Of a stretch of 27,038 nt of DNA, positions 16,125 to 23,880 are shown one piece after another. The first letter of the stretch is position 1. Every line of letters begins with the position of its first letter. The notes under the pieces were generated by a model. It was not told the origin of the DNA. It searched no databases and saw only the letters and a program-made list of their open reading frames with translations. Made by a program: the position numbers and the translations under genes. Source of the DNA: a virus; IMG/VR virus record IMGVR_UViG_3300046517_002404, positions 1 to 27,038 of that record. The stretch is one strand, 5' to 3'.

Positions 16125-16855
16125 CAGGACCCTCCCCAGGGTGTGTATATGCGTTTCGGGTCGGCCGCGGCGGACGCGGCGGCTGCGGTGTCATCCGGGA
16201 CTACTTGCCAGTCGTTGTCGGCCCATGTCACGTCCAGCACGCGCCCGGCTTGGTGGGTGTCGACCCCGTTCGAGGCGGCCAAGCGCACCACGACGATCGC
16301 CTTGTCGGGGGTGTATGACTGCCACCGGTAGCCGCTGAATCGGATGTCAGTGACACCCTGGGCCGCTGCCTGCTGCACGAGGCCCGTATTGGCGGCCTCC
16401 TCAGCAAGTCTGGTGACCGCCGCATAGAGCGCGCCCTCCGGCGTCCGAGCAAAGCACCGCCGCGCCTGGGTCGGGCCGGCCGCCGGTGAGCTGGGTGCAG
16501 CCATGGCGCCCACCGGGTACCAGGTGGTGATGTAGGACTCGCTGAGTACCTGCTCCGGCAGGAACTCGATCGGATCCTGTGGGGGGCAATCCACGGCGGG
16601 CGACGGCATGGCATCACTGGTGAGCGTGGACTCGGCAGGTGCAGTGGCCGGCGCCGGGGTCGACCCGGTTCCTGTCACCAGTGGCTTGCCCGGCGGAAAG
16701 AACACGATCCAGATCAGGCCCGCGATGACCACCACAAAAAACACAGCGGTGACGCCATAACCGACCGGGCCGTGCCAGCCGTCCACCACCCTGCGGCGCC
16801 ACGTACGTCGTGGCGCCGCAGGTGCGACATCTACCGCGGTCCTGAGCTTGCTCAT
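16124..16855 (-). CDS. VirB8-like conjugal transfer protein with one TM helix
   Basis: A 243-residue protein with a basic cytoplasmic N-terminus, one membrane helix at about 32-53, a Pro/Ala/Thr linker and a C-terminal domain with RCFARTPEGALYAAVTRL, GYRWQSYTPDKAIVVVRL and a VTWADNDWQVV strand. Such actinobacterial proteins are regarded as VirB8/TcpC-like scaffold components of the T4SS. The ATG overlaps the stop of the pilin-like gene (ATGA), and its own stop overlaps the TrbL-like start. Confidence 0.7.
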   Translation of the reverse strand: MSKLRTAVDVAPAAPRRTWRRRVVDGWHGPVGYGVTAVFFVVVIAGLIWIVFFPPGKPLVTGTGSTPAPATAPAESTLTSDAMPSPAVDCPPQDPIEFLPEQVLSESYITTWYPVGAMAAPSSPAAGPTQARRCFARTPEGALYAAVTRLAEEAANTGLVQQAAAQGVTDIRFSGYRWQSYTPDKAIVVVRLAASNGVDTHQAGRVLDVTWADNDWQVVPDDTAAAASAAADPKRIYTPWGGS

Positions 16856-17148
16856 CCCGCGGCGGTCCAGATGATCCCGACGAGGGAACCGGCGCCCAGG
16901 ACGCCGCCGAGACCGGCCAGCACCTTCATGATCTTGGTGCCGCCCGAGCCGCCGCGGTTGTCTTCACCGATCATCAGCATGATGAACGCGGCGATCAGGG
17001 CGATCACCGCCACGATGCCGCCGATGGTGATTAACATTCCGACGATCTTGTCGACGGCGGCATTGACCTTCGCCGGAAGGTCGGCCGCGCCCGGATCGGG
17101 CGGCGCCAGGGCGAGTTGGGCCTTCGCAACGAGTGTGGGCAGTGACAT
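16852..17148 (-). CDS. Two-TM VirB2-like (pilin-like) protein, first T4SS gene
   Basis: A 98-residue protein from the ATG at 17148, chosen because a strong AGGAGG ribosome site lies 6 nt upstream. Two membrane helices (about 36-61 and 75-96) are linked by a short GEDNRGGSGG loop, the small two-helix form of VirB2/TrbC pilins. It is first in the T4SS operon and overlaps the VirB8-like gene (ATGA). No obvious signal peptide cleavage site was seen, so the pilin role is inferred from size, topology and place. Confidence 0.65.
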   Translation of the reverse strand: MSLPTLVAKAQLALAPPDPGAADLPAKVNAAVDKIVGMLITIGGIVAVIALIAAFIMLMIGEDNRGGSGGTKIMKVLAGLGGVLGAGSLVGIIWTAAG

Positions 17149-17186
17149 TCGGGTCCTCCTGTGGAGTGGTTGTTGATACTCCAGGG

Positions 17187-17216
17187 ACACTAGCAGTCGG
17201 AGCGAAGGGCGGTCAA
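17187..17216 (-). promoter_or_regulatory. Probable promoter of the T4SS operon
   Basis: On the minus strand TTGACC (17216-17211) and TAGTGT (17192-17187) are 18 nt apart, a reasonable sigma-70-type actinobacterial promoter. Transcription would start near 17180, about 30 nt before the AGGAGG site. The -35 is itself one unit of the direct repeat array, so a bound repressor or activator would act there directly. Confidence 0.55.
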
Positions 17217-17250
17217 CACCGGTCAAGGGTGGACAAGAGCGGTCACTCTA
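17211..17250. repeat. Four direct repeats, 10-bp period, GGTCA consensus
   Basis: GGTCAACACC, GGTCAAGGGT, GGACAAGAGC and GGTCACTCTA follow one another without gaps at 17211, 17221, 17231 and 17241. The fixed 10-bp step puts each core on the same helix face. They fill the divergent region between the T4SS operon and the BldC-like gene. BldC-type proteins are known to bind direct repeats as head-to-tail multimers, so this is a likely operator of the adjacent regulator. Replication-type iterons are the alternative. Confidence 0.65.
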
Positions 17251-17253
17251 AGG

Positions 17254-17273
17254 GATGGTATTACCCAACCATC
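17254..17273. promoter_or_regulatory. Inverted repeat GATGGT/ACCATC upstream of the regulator
   Basis: A perfect 6-bp inverted repeat with an 8-nt spacer lies 17 bp before the ATG at 17291. It holds a TATTAC stretch that might be part of a plus-strand -10. Probably an operator or promoter part for the regulator/coupling-protein operon; no clean -35/-10 pair was found for that strand. Confidence 0.35.
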
Positions 17274-17290
17274 AACTCGAAGGAAGTGAC

Positions 17291-17491
17291 ATGTCCCTGT
17301 CCCATGGTGTAGGGCCTACCGGCCTGCTGCTGACCACGGCAGAAGCTGCGGAGCAACTCCGGATCACCACGCGCACGCTCAGACGCTGGCGCAAGAAGGG
17401 CCTCATCCCGTCCTACAAGCTGGGCCGAGGTCGAGTTCGGATCCTGCAGTCGGACGTCACCGATCTACTGAAAGCCTCGGAGGAGAAATGA
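17291..17491 (+). CDS. BldC-like/excisionase-type HTH regulator
   Basis: A 66-residue protein that is almost only a MerR-type winged helix-turn-helix: LLTTAEAAEQLRITTRTLRR followed by WRKKGLIPSYKLGRGRVRIL and SDVTDLL. This is the HTH_17 layout shared by excisionases and BldC. Size and sequence style resemble BldC, which lacks an effector domain and oligomerises on direct repeats. The ATG at 17291 has a GAAGGAAG site ahead; an earlier in-frame start at 17255 lies within the regulatory region. The stop overlaps the coupling-protein start (ATGA). It probably controls the divergent T4SS and coupling-protein operons. Confidence 0.8.
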   Translation: MSLSHGVGPTGLLLTTAEAAEQLRITTRTLRRWRKKGLIPSYKLGRGRVRILQSDVTDLLKASEEK

Positions 17492-19260
17492 GCATTCACC
17501 AGCGCCGGCCCGGAAATGGCCCCACCTGGACGCTACTTGGTGTGGAGGGGCTCCTGATCGGCCTCGTCACCTATGGCGTATTGCACCTCGGACACTGGCT
17601 GAATACAGCGGAATGGCTCCCCGCGAATCCCGCGAAATGGGCCAAGCTGCAGCCGACGCCATGGGACGAGTGGGGGATCGTTCATACAGCGCTGGCGATC
17701 GGGCTCGGGCTCGCATTCGCCGCTCAGGTAGTTCTCGTCGGCATGACCATGCGACAACGACGCATAGCCCAGGATCACATCGACGCGCGAGCGAAGCTCA
17801 TGGGCGACGGCAAGGAACTGACCCTGAAAACCGTCCGTGCCAAGAATGCCAGCGCGAAATACACCACCGGGGTTGATGTGGGCCTGCCGCTCGGTAAGGC
17901 GGTCGCCACCGGCAAGGATCTCTGGGCCGACTGGCGCTCGACGGTCATGGCAGTCATGAACCCCGGTGCGGGTAAGACCTCGGCGCTGGTGATCAAGTGG
18001 GTCCTGAAAGCGCCCGGCTGGGCGTACGCCACAGCCAACAAGCCTGACCTTTACGTGGCGGTCCGCTACGCCAGGGAGCAGAAGGGCCGGTTCTGGTGCT
18101 TCGATCCGCAGAAGGTCGCCGAGGTCGAACCCACCTGGTACTGGAACCCGTTGACCTACATCTACGGACCCGGCGCCGAATGCGCCGCCGACGCCGACAC
18201 CAAGGCCACCACCCAGGCCAACATCTTCGCCGACGCCGCCCGGATCATGGACGCCAAGACCGATGGGTTCTTCGAGCCCGAGGGGATCAACCTGCTCTCT
18301 GGACTCCTACTGGCAGCCGCTATCGATCGTCGGCCGATCACCGACGTCGTGTACTGGATCAATAACCCCGACCAGGGCGGTGTACCTGTACGGATCCTGC
18401 GGGATGCCGGCTGGGCACTGTCCGCGTCCAACGTCGACTTCGGGTTCCACCTGAATCCGGACACCAAGCGGGGCGTCTTCGCCAACGCCAAGCGGGTCAT
18501 CAACTTCCTGTTCAACCGCCAGGCGTTGGCCTGGATCGTGCAGGACGGCCCCACCGACATGCGCCCGCAATTCGACCCGCACCAGTTCGTCCGGTCCCAG
18601 GGCGACACGGTGATCAGCCTGTCCGAGGAGGGCACCGGCAGCCTCGGGCCGCTGGTCGCGGCGCTCACCGTCGCCATCACGGAGGCCGCCCGTAGCTATG
18701 CCAAGACCTGCCCCGGCGGCCGGATCGACCCCACCGGCGTGCTCGCCCTGGACGAGGTCGCGAACGTCGCCAGGATCAAGCCACTACCCGACTGGTTCTC
18801 CCACTTCGCCAGCCAGGGGTTACTCTGCCTGGCCATCTTCCAGTCCCTGGCACAAGGCCGCGCGGCCTGGGGCAAGGACGGCATGGATAAACTCTCCGGG
18901 GCATCCACCCACCGGCTCTACGGCCGCGGCATCGATGAGATGGAACTGCTGGAGAAGCTGTCCAAGATCGTCGGTCCCTACGAGCGTCGCACCTACTCGA
19001 CCGGCAACAGCACGCCATCCGGCATCTTCACCACCGGCGGCGGGCGAGCCTCCAGGTCACTCAATGCCCAGTATCACGAAGTGCCGATTCTCAACCCATC
19101 GGACATCGCGGCGCTGCCGGAATGGCGGATGATCGTCCACTACGGCGGTGGCCGGCCGGTGCTCACCAAGATGGAGCCGTACTTCCTTGATCCCGAGATG
19201 GACGCGCTCGTGAAGCGGTCCATCGAGATGTACGGACCCCGCCCGGCGCTGACCGTATGA
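17488..19260 (+). CDS. TraG/VirD4-type coupling protein
   Basis: A 590-residue type IV coupling protein. Two N-terminal membrane helices (about 15-35 and 65-86) anchor it; Walker A MNPGAGKT is at 157-164 and Walker B LALDE at 419-423, followed by VANVARIKPLPDWFS, the usual region after Walker B in TraG-type proteins. It links the relaxase-DNA complex to the T4SS channel. GAGGAG lies just ahead of the start, which overlaps the regulator stop; its own stop overlaps the DUF4913 gene. Motifs are intact. Confidence 0.9.
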   Translation: MSIHQRRPGNGPTWTLLGVEGLLIGLVTYGVLHLGHWLNTAEWLPANPAKWAKLQPTPWDEWGIVHTALAIGLGLAFAAQVVLVGMTMRQRRIAQDHIDARAKLMGDGKELTLKTVRAKNASAKYTTGVDVGLPLGKAVATGKDLWADWRSTVMAVMNPGAGKTSALVIKWVLKAPGWAYATANKPDLYVAVRYAREQKGRFWCFDPQKVAEVEPTWYWNPLTYIYGPGAECAADADTKATTQANIFADAARIMDAKTDGFFEPEGINLLSGLLLAAAIDRRPITDVVYWINNPDQGGVPVRILRDAGWALSASNVDFGFHLNPDTKRGVFANAKRVINFLFNRQALAWIVQDGPTDMRPQFDPHQFVRSQGDTVISLSEEGTGSLGPLVAALTVAITEAARSYAKTCPGGRIDPTGVLALDEVANVARIKPLPDWFSHFASQGLLCLAIFQSLAQGRAAWGKDGMDKLSGASTHRLYGRGIDEMELLEKLSKIVGPYERRTYSTGNSTPSGIFTTGGGRASRSLNAQYHEVPILNPSDIAALPEWRMIVHYGGGRPVLTKMEPYFLDPEMDALVKRSIEMYGPRPALTV

Positions 19261-19856
19261 CGCTCAAACTGACCGTGACGGACGGCGGCCGGGAGACCGT
19301 CTCGCTGGCCTGGTCGCGGGAAGCGACCGACCCCGGCATCCCATCCAGTTACGTCGTCCACCGGTGCATCCCGCCGGCTCCGATGGAGCGCATCGCGGCC
19401 GTTACCTCCGGTCGGAAGTTCATCGACCCGAACTGCAGACCGAGCACCACCTACGTCTACCGGGTCGCCGCGATCGGGCTCCTCGCCCCCGAGGACGACC
19501 TGATCACCGTCACCACCCGGCCGCCGACGGAGTACCCCAACCACACTGAGTTCTTCCACGCATACCTGTCCAGGATTTTCGCGCGGGACGAGTTGGGACA
19601 GGGCTACCGGTGGTGCGGGGACTGGGCCTTGCACCCCGAAGCGGTTGAGGTTATCCAAGCTCTGTGGCGCGCCTACGAGGCTCACCGACCGCCGGATGAC
19701 CCACTGGTTCCGTCGACCGAACGGGCCGTGTGGCTGACTGTTTACGCCTACCCGCTGATGGAGAAGTTGTGGGCGGAGGGTGGCGGCTTGGCCAGTTGCA
19801 GCCAGCACCCCGATCGACCCGGTCAGCATGTGAACTTCCCACCGCTTGCCGGCTGA
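19257..19856 (+). CDS. Fibronectin type III-like plus DUF4913 protein
   Basis: A 199-residue protein with two parts. Residues ~1-95 have a fibronectin III look (VSLAWSREATDPG.PSSYVVHR, STTYVYRVAAIG). Residues ~100-199 match DUF4913: FFHAYLSRIFARDE, YRWCGDWALHPEAVEVIQAL, WRAYEAH and a final Cys/His-containing tail. DUF4913 proteins occur widely beside conjugation genes of actinobacteria and have unknown function. The ATG overlaps the coupling-protein stop (ATGA), implying linked expression. A Fn3 domain on DUF4913 seems uncommon. No signal peptide is seen, so the Fn3 part should act inside the cell. Confidence 0.75.
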   Translation: MTLKLTVTDGGRETVSLAWSREATDPGIPSSYVVHRCIPPAPMERIAAVTSGRKFIDPNCRPSTTYVYRVAAIGLLAPEDDLITVTTRPPTEYPNHTEFFHAYLSRIFARDELGQGYRWCGDWALHPEAVEVIQALWRAYEAHRPPDDPLVPSTERAVWLTVYAYPLMEKLWAEGGGLASCSQHPDRPGQHVNFPPLAG

Positions 19857-19868
19857 ACCGGACAGCAC

Positions 19869-19905
19869 AAAGGCCCGATACCAGGGGGGTTGGTATCGGG
19901 CCTTT
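19869..19905. terminator. Strong bidirectional terminator
   Basis: A perfect 15-bp inverted repeat (AAAGGCCCGATACCA and its complement) with a 7-nt loop ends in CCTTT on each strand. It lies between the convergent plus operon ending at 19856 and the relaxase operon ending at 19948, so it can stop both. Confidence 0.9.
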
Positions 19906-19947
19906 GGTGTGTTGCCCCGGGGAAGGGGACTCCCTGACGCTACCGGA

Positions 19948-22470
19948 TTACTGCGTCGGGCGCAGAGGTTTCCGCGACGCCTGCTGGGGCGCAGCGATGG
20001 TCGGAGTAGCAGTCTGCGACGGCAGATCCGCTACCCGCGGCTGGGTCGGGGTACCCATCCCTGAGACTGCGCCAATGGCCTCGGCCTGCACCTTGTCGTA
20101 CGCCGCGCGAGCGCGCGCTGGGTCCGGCACCGGCGGTGTATCAGGACCCAGGTAGGCGCCCACCACGACCGATGCCTCGCCCTTGCCCGCCAGCTCGCCG
20201 ATCTCCACGTCACTGAACCCGGCCTGCTGCAGCCGATACCGCTGTGGCTTGCTGATCGGGTCCATCGCGTTCTCCCAGTTGCGCGGATCCCCCGAATATA
20301 TTGGCGCGTCCGAGCGCGCTGGCGCCGCGCGGTATTGGTACGCAGCCCCCTCCGTCGGGAGGGGTGGCGACACCTGCGCAGTGCCATTGACAACCGGCAC
20401 GGGATGAATGCCGGCGGCGTGCATCTTGCGGTTCTGTTCCACGACCTGGGCGTCGCTCAGGAGCGGGCCGCAGTCCATGACGTGGTCCAGTTGGGCCCGC
20501 ATGTCCGCGACATCGGGCGGCGTGTCAACCATGTGGTCCGGGTCGATCCATGGCGCTTCGGCATTCTTGGCGGCGGCCTGGGCGGCGTCGAAGGCGGCAA
20601 GGTCCGCGGCCTCCTGGCGAAGCTGCGCCCGGCGTTCCAGCCCGCCCAGGAAAGCGTCGGCCTCGGCGCCATTGCTGACGCCGTACGGCCCCACAACCTT
20701 GGACACAACGGCCTCGTACTGCCCGGTCTGGATCGGCGGCAGGCCGTAGTCCTTCGCGGCCGACTCGAAGTCCAGGATCATGTCCGCCGCGCGGTCCTGC
20801 CGTACCGCGGCCAGGGTCTCCCGATCCAGCGGGAGGCCCACCTGCTCCGACAACTTCTCCAGTCTCTCGATCTGGTCCGGGGTTGCCGGCGGGCCGATAC
20901 CGATCAGCTTGGCCTGCTCCCGTACCGACGCGCGATGCGCCTGCTCCATGCGTCGGGCGTCGCGGAAGAAGTCCCGATCGATCAGGTCGAGGCCACCACT
21001 CTTCGCCTCGCCCTGTCCCTTGGTCTTGCCGAACATCTCGCCATCTCCTCCGGTGTCCGCGGCAGTGTCGTGTTCGATCGCCGTCCGTTCATTCCGTGCT
21101 GTCTGCATGACGGCGAGCATCGAACCCGTCGCCGCCAGTGTGGTGCCATCGTCCATCACTTCCGCCGCCGGATTCGCGTCGTCCATCCTGCCCACCTGCC
21201 TTCTCGTTGCGACTCTCAGGCGTTGCACCTGATGCAGTCGGTACAGCTCCAACATCGTGTCGGCGAACTGGCGGAACATGATGCTCCGGCCGCGTTCTCC
21301 GCTGGGATCAAGGCCCTGGACGAAGAGGCGGGCACCCGCTCGGGTCAGCAGCGGAGCGCCCTCCGGCAGCACGTGCGGTTGCGCCCAGGCGCCCGCGTCC
21401 CGACTGGCCGCCGCCAGTTCGCCCGGCACCTCCTCCAGCATTCGGCTGGCTGCCGCGAGGTTCGCCGCCAGGTCGTGAGACAGGTCCGCGAACGACGCCG
21501 GAGTCGCCTGCTGCAGGGCCTCGGCCAGGTCGTCCGGGGTAACCTCCGTGCCGCCGTCCGCCTGCTGCTCCTGATCCTGTCCGGCTTCGCTGCCGCGCCA
21601 AGCGTGCTGTGCTGCGACCCGCTGATTCGGGGTCCCCGGCCAGCGGCGGCGAAGCTGTGGCAGGGTCAGATCCTTCGCCAGCTTCCCACCCGCCAGCCAG
21701 TCCTGCCGGGTGCCGGCAGAGGTCGGCAGGGCCACCGAGTAACCCTTGACGAGGCCCTTCTCGCGAGGGAAGGGCGCGATCAGCAGGCCGTCGTCCTTGA
21801 CCAGCTTGATGAACTCCACCTCACTGCGCGCCTGCCCGGCCAGCGCCCGGATGTCGCGCTCCAGACGCACCCGATCAGCCTCCGGGCGTCCTTCCTGCTC
21901 AGCCCGCTTGATCTCGCCGTGGGTGTACGGAACACTGCCAGCACCGATGAGGGCGAGGCGGGTCTGCAGCACTCCGAGGCCGTACTTCTGTTCCAGTCTG
22001 GTCGCCACCCCGGAGGCCCGGACCATGTCGTTGTAGAGGTTCACCTGTCGGCCGTTCTGCCGCACCAGGCTCATCGCGATATGGATGTGATCGGCGCCGG
22101 AAGCGTTGGCGCCATGGTTCACCGCGGTCCAGCGCACCGGACTCAGGTTCGGGCCGGTGAAGCGCATGCCGTCCATGAAATCGTTCGCGATGTCGTCCCA
22201 CCGGGCGTCGGGAATCGGCCCGTTCTCCCGGCTCGCCGACAGGGTCACGTGGTAGACGTGGCCCTTCGGCATCACCTTGCCGGTGGTCTGCTGATAGAAC
22301 CGCAGATCGGCGGCCACCTGCTGCGCGAGTTCCTTGTCCAGGTGCCCCTGGTACCGCACGGTGCCAGCCACGATCCGCTGGTTCTCGTGCAGATTCTTGT
22401 CGTTCGCGAGGTAGTTGATCAGACCGCCTGGGTCACCCGAGCGGCCCACGATCTTCACGATCAGACTCAT
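19948..22470 (-). CDS. Relaxase/mobilisation nuclease (MOB_P-like)
   Basis: An 840-residue protein whose first ~190 residues form a relaxase domain: GGLINYL with candidate nicking Tyr20, HVYHVTLSAS (His71, His74), and the metal-binding motif HGANASGADHIHIAMSLV (His119, His128, His130). The remainder is a long, largely helical region rich in Ala/Glu/Gln, with possible coiled coils and a Pro-rich end. The relaxase nicks oriT, stays bound to the 5' end and pilots the strand to the coupling protein. The ATG overlaps the upstream stop (ATGA). A probable oriT lies 0.8 kb upstream, with an RP4-like nic core that agrees with a MOB_P enzyme. Confidence 0.88.
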   Translation of the reverse strand: MSLIVKIVGRSGDPGGLINYLANDKNLHENQRIVAGTVRYQGHLDKELAQQVAADLRFYQQTTGKVMPKGHVYHVTLSASRENGPIPDARWDDIANDFMDGMRFTGPNLSPVRWTAVNHGANASGADHIHIAMSLVRQNGRQVNLYNDMVRASGVATRLEQKYGLGVLQTRLALIGAGSVPYTHGEIKRAEQEGRPEADRVRLERDIRALAGQARSEVEFIKLVKDDGLLIAPFPREKGLVKGYSVALPTSAGTRQDWLAGGKLAKDLTLPQLRRRWPGTPNQRVAAQHAWRGSEAGQDQEQQADGGTEVTPDDLAEALQQATPASFADLSHDLAANLAAASRMLEEVPGELAAASRDAGAWAQPHVLPEGAPLLTRAGARLFVQGLDPSGERGRSIMFRQFADTMLELYRLHQVQRLRVATRRQVGRMDDANPAAEVMDDGTTLAATGSMLAVMQTARNERTAIEHDTAADTGGDGEMFGKTKGQGEAKSGGLDLIDRDFFRDARRMEQAHRASVREQAKLIGIGPPATPDQIERLEKLSEQVGLPLDRETLAAVRQDRAADMILDFESAAKDYGLPPIQTGQYEAVVSKVVGPYGVSNGAEADAFLGGLERRAQLRQEAADLAAFDAAQAAAKNAEAPWIDPDHMVDTPPDVADMRAQLDHVMDCGPLLSDAQVVEQNRKMHAAGIHPVPVVNGTAQVSPPLPTEGAAYQYRAAPARSDAPIYSGDPRNWENAMDPISKPQRYRLQQAGFSDVEIGELAGKGEASVVVGAYLGPDTPPVPDPARARAAYDKVQAEAIGAVSGMGTPTQPRVADLPSQTATPTIAAPQQASRKPLRPTQ

Positions 22471-22892
22471 GGCCTGAGCATGACCACGAGCAGCATGCGC
22501 CAGCTTTCACAGGGCCACGACGTCATGTACCCACCCTCATCCCAGCACTGATTGCAGTACAGGTCGTACCGGCCATTCATCAGTGGCTCGTGCATCTCGA
22601 TCAGCCGGTTCAGTGCTGCATTGGTCGACGTGGTTCTGGCCGCCTCCCAGCTTTTCCTGGCGTTGGTGAGCCGCTCGGCGCCCTTCTCCTCGGCGTCGGT
22701 CTCGGCCGCTCGTTCTGCGGTCGTCTTGATCCTTGGCAGGTCCGCGGTCGCCACCCACTCGCCGTTGACGAATGCCACCGGATGGGTCAGCACGCGATGG
22801 TTGTAGAGCCCGGGGATTTCCGGAATCGGCTCACCGGGATCGCTGGGCCAGCCGCCGCACGGGCAGTGCTCCGGCAGTTCGGGAGTCAGCAT
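22467..22892 (-). CDS. Zinc-site protein of the relaxosome operon
   Basis: A 141-residue protein from the ATG at 22892, which overlaps the accessory protein stop. CPCGG near the N-terminus and YCNQCWDEGG near the C-terminus suggest a zinc ribbon, with a charged helical middle (AERAAETDAEEKGAERL). It lies between the accessory and relaxase genes, with overlaps on both sides, so a mobilisation role is likely. No family was recognised. Confidence 0.6.
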   Translation of the reverse strand: MLTPELPEHCPCGGWPSDPGEPIPEIPGLYNHRVLTHPVAFVNGEWVATADLPRIKTTAERAAETDAEEKGAERLTNARKSWEAARTTSTNAALNRLIEMHEPLMNGRYDLYCNQCWDEGGYMTSWPCESWRMLLVVMLRP

Positions 22893-23254
22893 CCGAGGTA
22901 CTTCGCGATCCTCGCGTTGCGCTCCTCGATGGAGTTGTGGACGTTCGCCCAACCGTTCGGGTACCAGCTTTTTTCATCCGCGAACATGGCGATCCTGCGC
23001 AGGCTTTCTGACTCCTCGGTGAGGATCCGACGGATGCCGTCGACCTCCGCGGCCATCGCCTTCGGGGCCTGCTTCGGAGCGTCCAGGGCACTGGAAATCA
23101 GGATCTCCGGGATGCCGATGTAAAGCTCGTCCGAGAGTCGTTGCAGCGCTTGGAGTTGCGCCGTCGTGAGCTGCACACGCACCCGATGGGGCCTGCCGCC
23201 GGGCACGGCGGGCTGCTTGTGGCGCTTCGGTCCCTTGGTCTTCGGCTTCGTCAT
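22886..23254 (-). CDS. MobC-like relaxosome accessory protein
   Basis: A 122-residue basic protein. The N-terminus is Lys/Arg-rich, followed by a ribbon-helix-helix-like segment (HRVRVQLTTAQLQALQRLSD, LYIGIPEIL) and a long C-terminal helix region. This matches small DNA-binding accessory proteins (MobC/TraJ type) that sit on the oriT inverted repeat and help the relaxase. It is the first gene of the relaxase operon, starting 63 bp from the oriT hairpin. A GAGGGGAT ribosome-like site precedes the ATG at 23254. Confidence 0.65.
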   Translation of the reverse strand: MTKPKTKGPKRHKQPAVPGGRPHRVRVQLTTAQLQALQRLSDELYIGIPEILISSALDAPKQAPKAMAAEVDGIRRILTEESESLRRIAMFADEKSWYPNGWANVHNSIEERNARIAKYLGC

Positions 23255-23286
23255 GCGGTTATCCCCTCGGTGTCAACTACAGCGTC

Positions 23287-23315
23287 AGATTCCCACTCGA
23301 TCCTCGCCCTGTCAA
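23287..23315 (-). promoter_or_regulatory. Candidate promoter of the relaxase operon beside oriT
   Basis: On the minus strand TTGACA (23315-23310) and GAATCT (23292-23287) are 17 nt apart. The -35 is consensus; the -10 is weak. A second TTGACA lies at 23276-23271, giving a direct repeat TGTCAACTnC on the plus strand 39 bp apart. Its place next to the oriT hairpin would let relaxosome proteins damp their own expression. Confidence 0.35.
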
Positions 23316-23316
23316 C

Positions 23317-23373
23317 TCCGCATCGGCCGACTAGGGCCGCTGCGGAATATCCTGCCCAAAGTGAGGCAGGCTA
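23317..23373 (+). other. Probable origin of transfer (oriT) with RP4-like nic core
   Basis: A 12-bp inverted repeat with one mismatch (23317-23328 and 23335-23346, 6-nt loop) is followed 2 nt later by TATCCTGCCC (23348-23357), identical to the IncP/RP4 nic core. By analogy the nick falls between G23354 and C23355 on the plus strand, 8 nt after the hairpin arm, the same spacing as in RP4. A further 9-bp inverted repeat with one mismatch (23348-23356 and 23365-23373) spans the nic site. It lies in the 232-bp gene-free stretch upstream of the accessory and relaxase genes. Confidence 0.75.
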
Positions 23374-23486
23374 ACTACCGGGGCACGGGCCTGCTCGGGT
23401 AAGTAGGCTCCCTGGGTAGGACTTCATCGCACGTATCCGACGGCTGGCCAGGAAGTGACCGGCCGTTAACTGGGAACACTGCCCGC

Positions 23487-23744
23487 ATGGCCAACGCTGA
23501 CCTGACCCGTTACCCGACGCTGTCGATGCACGATCCGGTGGTGATCACGGACGGTGGACCGTGGGTGATCCACGACGTGGCGTGCGCGGTGTGCCGCCGG
23601 CGGAAGGCGATCCTGGACATCGGGCACGGCCGGTTCCTGCCGTGCGGCCCGTGCATGGGTGCGGGCTGGGAGTTGCGCCGGCGGCGGGTCCGGCCGGTGC
23701 GTTGGCTGGGCCGGATATGGCATTGGCGGTCCCCGCTACGGTGA
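23487..23744 (+). CDS. Small zinc-ribbon-like protein
   Basis: An 85-residue protein with two CxxC pairs (Cys33/Cys36 in CAVC and Cys53/Cys56 in CGPC) around RRRKAILDIGHGRFLP, a likely zinc ribbon, and a very basic C-terminus (RRRRVRPVRWLGR). It is the first plus-strand gene downstream of oriT on the predicted leading side, so it would enter a recipient early. No family was recognised. Confidence 0.6.
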   Translation: MANADLTRYPTLSMHDPVVITDGGPWVIHDVACAVCRRRKAILDIGHGRFLPCGPCMGAGWELRRRRVRPVRWLGRIWHWRSPLR

Positions 23745-23748
23745 GTCG

Positions 23749-23871
23749 GTGAACGAGTCCGATGACGGGTCCGAGTGGTACTGCCAGCCGACGATGGCGG
23801 CGATCTACCTGTGGGGGATCGCGGTGTTCATGGCGCACTGGAACGCTGCCCGGCGTGATCCCTGGGCATAA
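23749..23871 (+). CDS. Short single-TM protein
   Basis: A 40-residue reading from the GTG at 23749, 4 bp after the previous stop. It has one hydrophobic helix (AAIYLWGIAVFMAHW) between polar ends. Tight spacing to both neighbours supports it; there is no strong ribosome site. Confidence 0.4.
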   Translation: MNESDDGSEWYCQPTMAAIYLWGIAVFMAHWNAARRDPWA

Positions 23872-23880
23872 CCTGTCGCT

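Noticed and set aside
17211-17250. Replication-origin iterons
   Set aside because: Repeats lie in a divergent promoter beside a BldC-like gene, and no replication initiator gene is in the window; an operator is the simpler reading, though iterons are not excluded.
17291-17491. Excisionase for site-specific recombination
   Set aside because: The HTH family includes excisionases, but no integrase is present and the gene is coupled to the coupling protein with a repeat operator next to it.
20335-22551. A 738-codon plus-strand open frame opposite the relaxase
   Set aside because: It is the mirror of the relaxase coding frame in GC-rich DNA; the minus strand has clear relaxase motifs and operon overlaps, while the plus product shows no domain.
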